Shown: positions 28,101 through 40,900 of the stretch, piece by piece
How positions within the stretch are numbered: position 1 is the first letter of the stretch
Layout of the letters: each line of letters opens with the position of its first letter
NCBI RefSeq assembly: GCF_040581485.1
Contig: NC_090133.1
Location: 21,142,001 to 21,206,000, forward strand
Reading direction: 5' to 3'
DNA from: Linepithema humile
Taxonomy: Eukaryota; Arthropoda; Insecta; Hymenoptera; Formicidae
DNA: 64,000 nt
The notes under the pieces: model-generated
What the model saw: the letters and a program-made list of their open reading frames with translations, nothing else
Database searches by the model: none
Told to the model about the DNA's origin: nothing
Translations under genes and position numbers: made by a program

Positions 28101-31100
28101 GATTGAGTTAAGTATTAAATAAGTGAATGAGTTGATGAAAATATATTAGATAATGCATACGTATAATTTTTGCATTTAAGAAATTCATTCTACATTAAGG
28201 TATTAAAAAATATTTAAATCTTTAAAAATTAACTAATATTGATTTGAGTTTTGTACTTTTTCAATTTTAGTTTTAACTGATTGTAAAGAAAAGATTTATT
28301 TTTTCTTTACAATCCAGTTTTTATCTTTGTTGCCTATATCGTATAATGAATACTCGATACATCTCTCGACGGTATTATGCAGTTCATAACCTGAAGTATC
28401 ATTGTTGTACGCGACGCGACGATATGATCTACATTGTCACGAAAGTTTAAAGCGAATATATAGAGCGTGTCTCTTCTTAAGAAATGTTATCGCGCTGCCT
28501 ACGTCATCGTTTCGTTGCAATGATAATAATAATGGCTTATAGTTTTCTCTCTGTTAATTATACAATAAGTTCATTGAAGCGATCCTGCGATGAAAATTAA
28601 ATATTCACACTATAAAAATATATCGTACAAAGTTTGAGCGATGAATGTGTGTATCTGCACAACTGTGGTTGTGCCGCAAAAACTAAGCAGACTAACACCT
28701 GGGTAAATTTTTTCGAAAAATTGATGTAATAAAAAGAAATTGAAGCGAGGTTGAGAAGGATATTAATCTGATGCGATCTCGTTATGTGAAATTATGTTGT
28801 AACGTTAGAGCCCTTAATACCAGAGTGAAGGTGTAAACACGAAACCGCAAGGTTATCGTTAAGCCCACGCAATGTGGCGGGCGAAAGTGGACGCGCTTGA
28901 AAATAATGATTATGACTCGGCATTTCGCATCAAATTATCCACGGTTATCCGCTCCGACGTGAAGCATAGCTGTGTTACTGCCGTTCGAACCGTGCGTGTG
29001 AAGGAGAATAATTTTTGCACGCTCTTTATTTATACTTTCCCACAAATTGTCGCAATCTGACAATCCTTAATGTGACTAAGCAAACAAAATTAAAAATGTA
29101 ATTAAAAAAAGAATTAGAATTACGCTAAGCTACGAATAATCTTTATCTTCTGAGTAAATAAAAATACAGAATCAAGGAAATAAGCTGTAAAAGATGCATT
29201 AAACATTCAGATCAAACCAAAAATAATTGAATAATCGAATTGTAGCGGAAAATATGTATGCATTGTGCTTGAAAATGTAACGGAAGTAAATAAATCGAAT
29301 TTGAATCAATGAATCATGTTGTGTTCGAAACTTTAGGTAAAATAAATAAATCGGATTGCTCTGAAAAAGCGGAATATGCTGAAAAACGAAGCAAAAATAC
29401 TGGACTGTATAAACTGAAATACCCTAAAAATTGATTCAAACTAAACAAATTGAATCGTAACATAAAATTAAATCGTCCTTCAAAAATTTAGCTAAGCGGA
29501 TCAAACTGTCGATTGAAAAAAAAAACGTGCTGCTACGCACGGAGAGGCGCGGTTTTAGTTAAAAATACTTCCATTTAGCACGAAATCTCAATTTCTGAAG
29601 TATTCAGTGAAAATAGCGAGAGTCAGAGTGATATCTACAGCGGAGTTGTGCGAAAGCGAGCAAATTCAAGTCCATGTCTCGGCTGCAAGTGCGGTCGAAG
29701 CGCTCTCGTCACATTAACAACGATACTATCAAGACGTGGTTTTAGATCGAGGCAGCTTTTCTGAAGTGCACGGAATCTGACATCGCCGTTCATGCTGGCG
29801 CAATCATTGTCGACCGATATCCCGAGTTGGTCGACTTAGCGGCGGACTAAAGTCCGTTTGACTAAAGTCAAACATCACGGCTTTAAGAGAAAGCCACTTG
29901 CGTCGCGTAAAGCTGCTTACAGTTCTTCATGGAAATTAAACGTTTTTTTATTCAAGTCAACTCTCTGTTTGATGAGACTTTAATTATGTCAAGATAAAAA
30001 AACGAATTGTACTATAATGAAGCCCTGCAGACGAAATGCTACGCAAATTTAATCGAATGCAAATATTTAATGCCAACGCAAAGAGGAACAAGCGTACAAT
30101 AACCGCAAATCCGACGATTCGTTTGGCAGGATTCACAATATATATGCGCGCCTTAACATGTTCTCTTCTCTTTTGCTCCGGTAGCTCTTTTTCGTTCTTG
30201 CTTTCCTTCTCTCTTTTCGCTATCCGAATTCACATCTTCTTCGTCCTTTCCGCCCGCGAACGGAAAAAGGTGCAGGAGGGCGGGACGGGGAGATGCAAGC
30301 GAGCCGAGAAAATTGGAAATTGCTGCGAAATTGCACCGGCACGTTGCATGCCGGGTAACCAAGATTATCTTCGCCGCGTTATCACTGCGCCGCGAGGAAG
30401 GAAGGCAGAGGAGAGGGGGGGGGGGCCGGAAGATGGGGGAGTCAATAACGGCGAGCGGACATAAAATACCGAGGTGTGGAATGCGCGAACGAATGCATGC
30501 GCTGTTACTTATTGTATTGTGTTATTTTGCAATGCAGTATAGATGGAAAATGCAGACTGCGATAGGAACTCGCTTCTGGATGCGAGCTATGTGTGTGTAT
30601 GTTTTGTGTATCTATAGCCGCGTTACTCTTTTCGAACAAACACATTCACCGAACAGATTATAAATGCGAATCTATTGATTATCAATACGAATCTATTGAT
30701 GCGAGAATATGACAGAACAGTGAACGGATTGTTGAATTACAGTTATTATTATATAATCATATCCATATAATTTCTATGCATTATGATTAAATCGCGGAAA
30801 GAAAGATGAGATAACACTGCGCTCCTAATGCCAACAGGCGCATTAATTTCATAATTGCAGCGATGCGTGGCGCGGTGTCCACAAATCATCGCATCTGTTG
30901 CTGTGGCTTTCGGGGATGCGTGTTCCTCGATGCAAGCACACGGGACAGGCGGTAGCGATTGGGCGGATTCTCCGGGCGGTATACGGGCAAATTAGATCGT
31001 GACGTCGGCTGTGTAACAAATTGATGAGCGGAAAATCAAATGGGATTTATGGTCTTGCGATCGGTTGGCGGGCCGACATGGCGCGCCGCACCGGCGATCA

Positions 31101-32267
31101 CACAGAGTAACATTTTAGGAAGCGTCTAGGAATTTCTGTGCGATTTCTAACATAAATGAATTTTATCAAGTTCAGAGAAACGAAAGCATGTAATGAAAAG
31201 TAAATATTACTGTACCATGCAATTATTTTCTAAATATCGCATAAGATTTAAATTTTTGAATTTCATAAATTTTGCCTTAAAAACATATAAAATAAAATAA
31301 AGTAAAATGGATCAAAATAATAAAACAAAATGACTTGTATCCAGTTATATAACGTATAAAATTTTTGCCAGATTTACAGTAAAATATAAATTATTGTAAA
31401 ATGCGCAAGTATCGTCGACAACACAAAAACAAAAAAGCATCTCTACGAAATACTAAAAAATAACGGACGAAAACAGTACCAGAAAACATCGTTTTTTTCG
31501 GAAGTACTCTCAGCGCATTTAAAAGTCCATAACGTGTCGTAAAACCACGCGACGATTCTAACGAATCCATTGAATCTCACACCGCGGAACGAAACATCGG
31601 CGCGGATACACAGAAAATGCATCTGGATGCATCTAAACAGAAAAAAATATGCCGTTGTATACAGGAAAAAAAAAAACAGAAAATCTACTCGATCGTACCG
31701 CGCAACGATAATAAACAGCGAAAAATCGTGATCAGTCGATTGAGGCATCGACTCGGTATTTTTTTTACTCAAGTAACTATGTAATATAGAAGCTCGTTCT
31801 TTCAAGAAAAGCTTGAAAACCCAGAATAATAAATAATTTTTGAAATAAATTAAATATGTATATATAAATACCGTCAGAATTAGAACTTCTATATAAAGCA
31901 GTCCTTCTTCAGTTGTTTAGATTTAGTTAAATTTTTGTTATTTTTACATATACATCTACATTTGGGAATTTTATTTCTGGACTCACTTTATTTTACCATT
32001 TTGACAGTTTGTTTATTCGTTTACTACGACACAAATATGTCAAAATTAATAAAATTCGAATTTACTCGTTTCTGCATCTCGGAGTTATCAAGTGATCGAG
32101 TCAGCCGGCCGACGGGATGAAATATGGTAGTCGTTGCTCGCGCCACACCCAGTTTATCATATTTCTTGGAGTGCATTATCATAATAGCATCGTGCATGAG
32201 ATCGGTCGTCGTGTCGTTCCGCGCCGATGACATGTCACGTCCCGTACTCGCGCGGCGGAGATCGATG

Positions 32268-32291
32268 CGACCGACCGACCGACCGACCGAT
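32268..32291. repeat. GACC tetranucleotide repeat
   Basis: About five to six units of (GACC)n within a short CpG-rich block. Confidence 0.85.
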
Positions 32292-34476
32292 GCGCGTCGC
32301 GTCGCGACGCCTTCTCGGCGGGACTTTTGAGTGCAACCGTCTATATTTAACTCTTAACCATATCAGTGATAGTTTTTTAAGGGCGCCAAAGCGCGGACTT
32401 TTTATTGAGACAGTTCGAGTTTTTGCCTTGCTGTTATACACTTACGCATACAGTGAGCTAAAATACGCGTTATCTTAACAACGCACATCGTCAAAGATTA
32501 ATAGCAGCGATGACGATCGTCAAATTTGAATAATAATTGTCATATGTATTTGTCATACACACGAAGAGCTTTTAGAAGTTGATTTCTCTCTACCATTTGG
32601 ATTATATTATAAAATATAAATTTAACCGATATCTAATTGATCCTACAATAAACAATAAAAATAACAAAAATTTTGGACGCGCAAAGAGACATCGCTAGAA
32701 TTTAATAATTTAACCTCGCATTACTCGCTGCACAACTCATGAATAAATGTCGAAGTAGTTAAAACGATCGTTTTCAAGTAATCTTTTCGTATAATTACAG
32801 ACTAATACTTTGCCCTGTTCTTGTAAAGTGTGGTTTATCTGAAACAGTTATCTTGCATATTATGTAAGATAAACGTTATGAATATTAAAATCATGTTACA
32901 ACTTCGACTCTACTACAATATTACGTCACGTTATGAGAAACCTCAACAACACGTATGCGCATACTAATGGCACTAATATTTAAGGGTTTGCTGCATAATG
33001 AGGATATGCTAAATGTGAGGTTTCTTTACCATTCTTGTTACATTAGGGCTCTTGTAAAGCTACTGTAGACATCTAAACTCTTTGCTAAAGAGTATTTACG
33101 AACAACTTTTGCAACAACTCGAATGCGCGTGAAGACAAGATATGATTAAAACAGAACATTATTTAATCCATCAATAATAAATTCTCCACTCATACAGAAA
33201 ATAAAAATAAAATTAAAAATTTGCTAAAATAAAATATATACTGGAAATTATTGTATTAACTCTTATACGCACTGTATGTTCTAATTTAAAATGCACATAT
33301 TCATGGAATGCATATGACTTCGTGCATAAAAAGGTTATTTTATTTGCTTCTTTATTTCTTTAATTATCATTTATTATTAGACCATATTAAATCGCATTAA
33401 GTGTTCGCATAATTTTTCCATTTAACGCACGCTAATTTATTGATTTTTTTAATGTAAAAATGCAAAATTAAAAATCTGATTGCAAAAATTCTGAACTCTC
33501 TAATAAAAATTACACACATTTCTTGTATCATTTTATAAAATATCAATTAACGAAACAAGAAATGTGGCGCCATATCGAAATGCTGCATAAGGATTAAATG
33601 CCCAGCATATGTTGAGTGGATTTGCAGTGACGAAAGAACAGATAGGAGAGAAAAAGTCAATCTCTTTCTCTCTCAGAGCGCAGCGATATAAGAAAGATAC
33701 ACGAGAGCGATAGAGGTGATGCAGGTGGGGATTTAATCAACTTTCCTTTTTGTCTCGTAAATCTTCGTAGACGCGGCATCTTTGCCCGTGCGAATTGCCC
33801 TCTCGATTTTTTTTATCGGATGCTCGCAGATGACACGGCAATGCATGTTTTTTTTTAAATCTGCAGCTAACATTTCTTTTCTTTTTTCTTTTTACTATTT
33901 TGATCCTCCCACAACACAATCACCATCATAATTTGTAATTTATTCGTTTCTAGTAAAATATTATATTTTACCAGTAGTTATAAATATTACCTGCACTTTG
34001 CATAATGAGGAGAATACGAATGGCAAATTTCACTAAATTATATTGAGGGGTGACGAAGAAGAAACATATGGTTTTACCTGAAGCTTAAATAGTAATAAAC
34101 GTGCAACTTAAAGTGGAACATTTAATATTGAACAAGAGCAATTTCTACTTTGCTATAAGAATTTGTGAAAACTATGGAATATAATTATTTTAAATACAAA
34201 AAATTATATGAACATTTCACTTATAAGAGATATCTTGCGATGATATAATCTTTTAAAATAATATAACTTATCTAATCTTTTAAGCACTACATACTTGTAC
34301 TGCATATAACATATAATATAACGCGCGCGAAATGTAAACTTGAGCTCAATTTCTTGTTTTAAGCCGACATTCGTTTAAAACCGAAATTTTCGAAATATAC
34401 CAATACAACATAATTTGTCGATTAATATAATCAGTGAATATTATTATTAAACTTGAAAATGTTTATTTGTTTTCAG

Positions 34477-34794
34477 CGACAAGTCCAGCAGTAGACATCG
34501 AGCCAAAAATGGAAACGGTCGTACGGATCGACCAAGAATTGAAGGTCCTGTGCAAGACCGAAAGACCGCTTCGCGTTTGTCGTGTGGAGATGCCTAACAT
34601 GAATACTGCCATAGTGTTAAGTCAGGGAGATGTGGAAGGAGATATCGAGTATCACGGTGACGGTTGGCACGCCGGCCAATGTGGGATCCGTATCAAGAAG
34701 GTGCAAAGAAAACACAATGGCATTTTCAAGTGTTTCCTGACGACTGATAACGTTCGACATGAAGCAAATGCAACTCTAAACATCATCGTTGCAG
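34477..34794 (+). CDS. Fas3: Fas3 exon: Ig domain 1
   Basis: Internal exon of 318 bases, phase 1 at both ends, the usual arrangement for an Ig-domain exon. The acceptor is TTGTTTTCAG just before 34477 and the donor GTGAGT starts at 34795. It encodes about 105 residues with four cysteines, in the contexts VLCKT, RVCRV, AGQCG and FKCFL. The first and last fit the B- and F-strand disulfide; the inner two may form a second bridge, and I recall the same pattern in fly Fas3. EANATL carries an N-glycosylation sequon. The open frame continues a little way into both introns, so boundaries were set by splice consensus and by phase agreement with the next exon. Confidence 0.93.
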
Positions 34795-37700
34795 GTGAGT
34801 CATTATTTTTTTGTCTCGTTTCGACGAGATTCCGACTAAATAAAATTAGCGAATTATAGACTTGACACATGGAGTTTTTATAAGTCACATTCTTCAAGTT
34901 ACATTTTTATCGATGAAAAGATGTCTATGTGCGAAAATTTAATATACTATAAGAAGAGTTGTAAATATTATAGATATTTATTTATTTCTATCTATTTTTC
35001 TTTATACTTTCTTCAGATCTGAATTACATTAAATCTACAAATTTTGTGTATAATATGTAGATTGTTTTCACATTTTAATTTGAATATAATATAAGTATTT
35101 TCAATCTAATTAGCATGTGGGCATTTAGATCCATAGCATTTAAAAGTGAGTATAATGAAAATATTATTATACAGCATGTAGTAATAAAAGTAAGATATAT
35201 ATATATAATCTTTTTTTTATAAAAAAGAAAGAGTATAAAAAGGGAACATCAATTAAAGCAAGAAGCAAAAAACTGATGCTTGCTGCAATCGCTAGAGCTG
35301 TATATTCGAAAAGTAATTAATCTTCCTTAAGGAAATTGCTTACTGACTTGGAGACTGAAATAAGCACTCAGAGCGAAATTACCGTTTAAGATGAACTCAA
35401 TAAAGATAAATGATGAGAATCATGAATATCTTAAAAGAATCTGCTGTTATTTTAACGCCAGAAAATAGCACGGCGAGGAAAGATTCAAGTCATCTTCTTT
35501 GACTAAGATTTTAAATGACAATATGATAAAAATACCTAATAAAACAAATGGGAAAAATGCTAATTATTCTGTATTGTTCCTATACTGATACATAAAGCAA
35601 TAAGAAAGATTTAAATATTTTTTTATTTTTCATGCAGAAGCACCAACGGCGAACGATGTTGCACTCCTCTTGAGTAGGAGTAATACTCGAGGCACTCAAG
35701 GCTACTACAGGAAGGAGGACAATCTGGAAATCAGTTGCAAAGCTTCGAAGGGACGACCAGCGGCAAATGTTTCTTTATATCTCGGTTAGTATTTTTATTA
35801 TTTAATTTTTAGAAAAGCGTAAAAATTAATAACATAAGAACATAAAAATAGATAAAGACTGCTTCTTGAGTCTTAAATATTTGTAGAATGAAATAAACTT
35901 TATTAAGCTATAGTCGATAATAAAAAAATGAGATTGTTGTTTTTAATATTTAGATGACGAGCTAATAAATAGCGACAGAACCACAGTCTTCAACGATAGT
36001 GGCGACTATATCTCGATGCGAAACGCTTCACGCATATTAGATTGGACGGATCATAACAAGAAGATAAGATGCGTAGTCAGTCACACAGGCCTTGAGGATC
36101 CTCTCGTTAAAGAACGGACACTTTCGGTAGAATGTAAGTTACTCACAATTCTCACAATTCAAAGCAGTTTTTCGCTTATTAATGCATAACATTATTCAAA
36201 TTTTCAGAAATTTAATTTAATTTTTTAATTCTTTATTCTGTATCGTATTTATTTTTTATTCCATTTTTACTTAAAAATTTGAATTTTTTTAAACTAAAAA
36301 TTCAATTTCAATTAAATAAATATTGTGTCTATATTTAATAAAAGAATAACAGCTTGTTCAAATTTTCAATCAAGTTTTTATATATATGTCAATCTGTTGA
36401 AATCAAATTAATTAAATATAAAAAGTGCGATATTTTTTATATAAAAATTATGATTGCAGATATTGTTTTTGATATAAACATTGGTAGATTTAAAAAAAAT
36501 GTTTTTTTCTGCTTAGATGCACCTCTGGCGCATAAATCCTTTGAACGCTTCGGATACGTAATTGGCAGACAAGGAATCATCAATGTTACTGTTTTTGCGA
36601 ATCCTATGCCTAAATTCACGTGGAATATAAACGGCGAAACTATTGAAGTAGGAACATATGATAAGACTCAGCGATTTCAAACTTCAAGCCCCGTTGAATT
36701 AGTAAGTTTTTTGCTCAAATTAAATTTCATCAAAATACCGACTTAGTTTTTAAATATATTAAATTTACGATATAATTATTAGTAGTAATAATTAATAAAA
36801 ATGTCAATAACTTTGTATTTAGTTTAAAATAATTTTGTATAAATTACTAAGCTCCTAATTTCACGCTGAAAGAAAAGATTTCTAAATTTATTAAACAAAA
36901 CATTACTCCTGTAGTTTATCGGTTATTCTGTTAAAGCGATGTTGTTGTCGAATATACGCGTCGCAACGAGGGAAAAAGTATATTTGGCAACTCGATTCGT
37001 ATGTAGAGTAGAACATGTTAAAGCCGGTGGTTCGTTTAGACTCGAGCTTCAGTGACAGATAAAACGGGTAAACGAAAGAAACGTGTGGGCCAAGAAATAA
37101 TTGGCGATGAAAGGGAAGAGCAAGCGGATTGGAAGCAAATGAAATAGAAATTCAATATTGCACTGCAACTCGGCGGTGGGCCTCGATTTACTGTTCGCCC
37201 GATGCATTCTCCATACACCTGTGTGACAGCGTGCGCGGAGCGCAGTGCCATAATGAAATTCCATTGAATTCAGACGCGGCGCGAATCGATCGGTCGACGC
37301 GCGATCGCATGGAGGCCCTCGAGCGGCGGAGGCGTTTGTTTCTGACCCATTGTCTCGCTTAACAAGAAGCGGTTTGTTTGTTCCGTAGTTAAGGTTTAAA
37401 TGGATTTGCCGATCTTGCAACTTGCGCTTTTTAATTAGTTCAGAACGGCGAACAGAAGTAAACGACGACGTTCGTCCTCCTGAATACCTCGCGTTCTTGT
37501 TACTCCGAATGCATTTATTAAATCAGTCTGAAGGAAGAAAAAAAAATAGAAGTTTAAAAAACTTCGTGAAACTTGACGTTCTTTGAATGCTACTTAAAAT
37601 TTGTTAAATTTGTTCCCAACAAAAAAAAAGTCATGTTGTGAAGTAGAAGCGAATGGCGAAGATGTTCCACTTGTATTTCTTTCTATTTTCTTTATCTTGT

Positions 37701-37924
37701 TTTGAAATTAAATATTCACTTAAAATTGAAAATTTTATCGTTGCTTATCGCGTGCCAGCTGTTCGGTACATCGCAACGCAAGGTCGCAAAGTTAGCGAAC
37801 TTCCGGGCAAATAGCGAGATTACGATCTCGATCGCGAGTGAGAGAAGCGTCGAAGCGTTAATCGAGCGGCACGCGCCCGGCAAACCGACCGAGTGCATTC
37901 AATGACGCGAGCTATTCTCCGATC

Positions 37925-37968
<44 letters not shown>

Positions 37969-40900
37969 GAGAGAAAGAGAAAGAGAGAGACTTCAATAGC
38001 GTCCGATGATTTCGTCGAAACTCACGATTCAGGCGCGAACTTTCAGAGCGAGCGGCACGCTCGCGCGAGCGTAACACTCTGGAACAACGCCAGTGTGTGC
38101 CAGAACCAATAAAAGCCGCCGTCGCTATTCGGCAACCGGCAACTGGCTCGCGTATGAATGGCTTTCAAATAGGCTGCAGCTCTCGCAAGTCGCAACTTAT
38201 ACTGAGCGCGACTACTGAGCGGCAAGCCGACTGAGCGCAGCGCGACGTGCCGCGCCGTTCGACGAATACAAATCAGCTTCCACTCTGAAAACGCAATTAC
38301 TAACGGCGAACTGAGAGGCGAAAGCACGGAAGGGCTCGGGATGCCGCTTTCACTCCTATAATAGCGCCTGAGAATAATGCTTGATGTGATATCGAGAGCT
38401 CTCAAATAAATTTTTCAATTAGAAAACTGCGATGACAAAGCAAAATAATTTAATAAAAATCGAAAAGATTTCGTAAAAATGTAAAACATTTTTATCGTGA
38501 GAGAACATAACAAAGATAAAATAAGAAGTGCAATAGAAATTAAATAAATTTAATTGAGAGAAATAAAACTTGGCGTAAGTTCGACTGGAATATTGAAGAT
38601 GCAGAAATAAAATATTTATACATATTTAGTGAAAATTAAGTAACATTGACAAAATCTGGAAAATTTACTTTTTTTTACTTTTATTTCCGCAATAAACACT
38701 ATAATGATTCATTCATCCCTTTAATACATAAATTAAAAGAATTGCGTACAAAAACTGGTAGATTAATAGCGAAAGCCTTCGAATAATTTATAGACGTATC
38801 TTCACTGTGCGTGTGCGCACAGCGACAACCTTAAAGAGCTTAATTAAAGGGCTTAATTAATGAGCGATACAGCGTGGAAAATTAAGAGCTCGATATCACA
38901 AACCGGATTGATGCACGTTCATAACATAAAACTATTTTTACAGAGAAGTGGTGTATGGAGTGTAATTTTGACGATCAATAACGTTCAGAAATCTGACACG
39001 GAGAACGAATACAAATTGGTGGCGTCCAACAACGAAGGAACGAGTGAATATTATGTCAAATTGTCGACATCCTCAGAGCCAGCGGGTAAGTTATTTGAGA
39101 AATCAGATTTACACGCAAATTCCCTTTTTTTCATGATATTACACTTGTGCACTTAGAAATACGGGTCTTGTACATATCGGAAATATTGGAGCTTCGAATG
39201 CCATGATAACTGACACAAACAAAATTATATAGCGTTTTTAATAATGGTGTTTTATGTCTCCTTTCTAATGACTTTATGTATATTTGATAATTACTGTGCA
39301 GAATGCGATGCCATTGGAGTGGATATAACTATTAATATATTTTAATAATCAAAGGACAATTACATTCTTCTCCAAAAAATATAAATTCTGTAAAAAATTG
39401 TTCATATATTTAAAGTAGTAAAAATGCATAATTAAAAATATAAAAATTTTTAAGATTGATAGGAAGATCGTAATTTTTATTTTTGGCAACAGATTTTTTA
39501 ATAAATGATAATCTTGTCTATTAAAAATTTAATAGAAAATATTACTTTAACTGATTAGTAATTTCATTTTTTAAATGCAAAAATTGTTTAAATTTGACTA
39601 AAGAGTTAATTAATTCTATTATTTACTTATAGTCTTAAATTATAATTAGTGAAAAATGTTTTAATTGCGATATTAGTTTCATTAAAAATAATAAATCTTA
39701 AATTATGAAGTTCGTGCGTAAATCTAACTTGTCTAACTGAATTGACAAACAAATTCGAATTCCGATATAGCAGCAAACAAGTGATAAGTAACACGCGAAC
39801 AATCAATAGACGCTCCACACGCTTTTTTTCCTTTGATTGCTTGAATCAACCAACATTCACACTTGGCTGTCCATTGACCATCCACCATTACATCACGATT
39901 ACAATCATGCTATCGCGATCTCGCATGTAAAATTGCCGCTATCGATCGCCATAATCGTCACGAGATAATCGCCACTAATCACATTCACGCGTCCTAGAAA
40001 ATACGTTCCGTTTATGTTTTGTGTGCGTGTCTAACCAAATCGATCCTTCACCGCATGCTCACGCAGGAGCGTTCAGTCAGTTCGTTGGTAAGATCTCCGA
40101 ACACATGCACGCACTAGGTAATGTCCTTTTTTTCAAATTACTATACGTAAGTAGTCAGAGTAGTCACGTAAGTGTAGCGTTCCGTGCGTGGTGTTTCGTG
40201 CGCAACGGTTTTGACGTAAACTCCGGGGATGATCACGCGCTGGAAAATTAATAACCGTTATTTGACTAAGGGCGTGATATCCGTCGATCACGGGAGAACA
40301 CGTTGACATTGATCGAGCGATGAGTAATTTACCAATTTCGATAACACACAAGTGAAAAACAGTCTAGATTTCGTCGACTTCGGATTGGATCGCACGAAAC
40401 GCTGCGTGATGAAATATTACGTACACGTTGCACTGTAATCGTTATTCATTTTAATACAAATCATACAGGCTGTTTCATGATTCGCGATTTAACAGACAAA
40501 TTTGGAATCAATTTTTTTCTTAGAAAAAAATATCAAAAAGAGTTAACATTTATACAAGTTACTAACTTTCAATATTATGCATTCTGAAACTTCAAATTAA
40601 AATTCTGCATAAGTAAAATTTATTTGAAATAAACTGAAAATATGATTTGTTAATCATTAGTTATTTTTTAATGTGTGAATCAGAAGAAAATTTTCATGAG
40701 AAATACGGAAATTATTAACATTTTATTATTAAAATTATTAGAAATTCTAAACAATAGAAAATGGATCAAAACGTGTCACTAAATTAAAATTGAAGTCGCG
40801 AAGATATCCTGTATAATGATGCAACTAATTTTTTGAATAGCCAATAAATATCTGTATATGTGTATTTATTCGATACGTATCATATATACATCAGTACCTT

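Larger units (their letters stand above)
1..34476. other. Fas3: Non-coding region upstream of the first visible Fas3 exon
   Basis: No exon with matching splice sites and a recognisable protein could be supported on either strand across these 34 kb. Most is AT-rich with many stops; the open frames that exist lie in CpG-rich islands and have Arg/Ser-rich, unrecognisable translations. Because the first visible Fas3 exon enters in phase 1 and lacks a signal peptide, part or all of this stretch may be the first Fas3 intron. No short exon with a Met-hydrophobic leader and a phase-1 GT donor was found in it. Confidence 0.6.
36702..38943 (+). other. Fas3: Fas3 intron within Ig3, with a CpG-rich island
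   Basis: The intron splitting Ig3. It holds two GC-rich stretches (about 37030-37370 and 37740-38400), a long (GA)n tract at 37927-37964, and on the minus strand a promoter-like block with a consensus splice donor (see separate entry). Confidence 0.8.

Noticed and set aside
30036..30464. 142-codon plus-strand open frame
   Set aside because: Low-complexity hydrophobic and Arg/Gly-rich segments, with a G run; no family resemblance or splice sites.
30481..30560. Signal-peptide-like start (MRERMHALLLIVLCYFAMQY) as the missing Fas3 leader exon
   Set aside because: The nearest GT after it (GTATAG) is in phase 2 and weak; the Ig1 exon needs a phase-1 donor.
37820..38077. Minus-strand frame with LSLSLS repeats
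   Set aside because: Translation of the GA/CT microsatellite.
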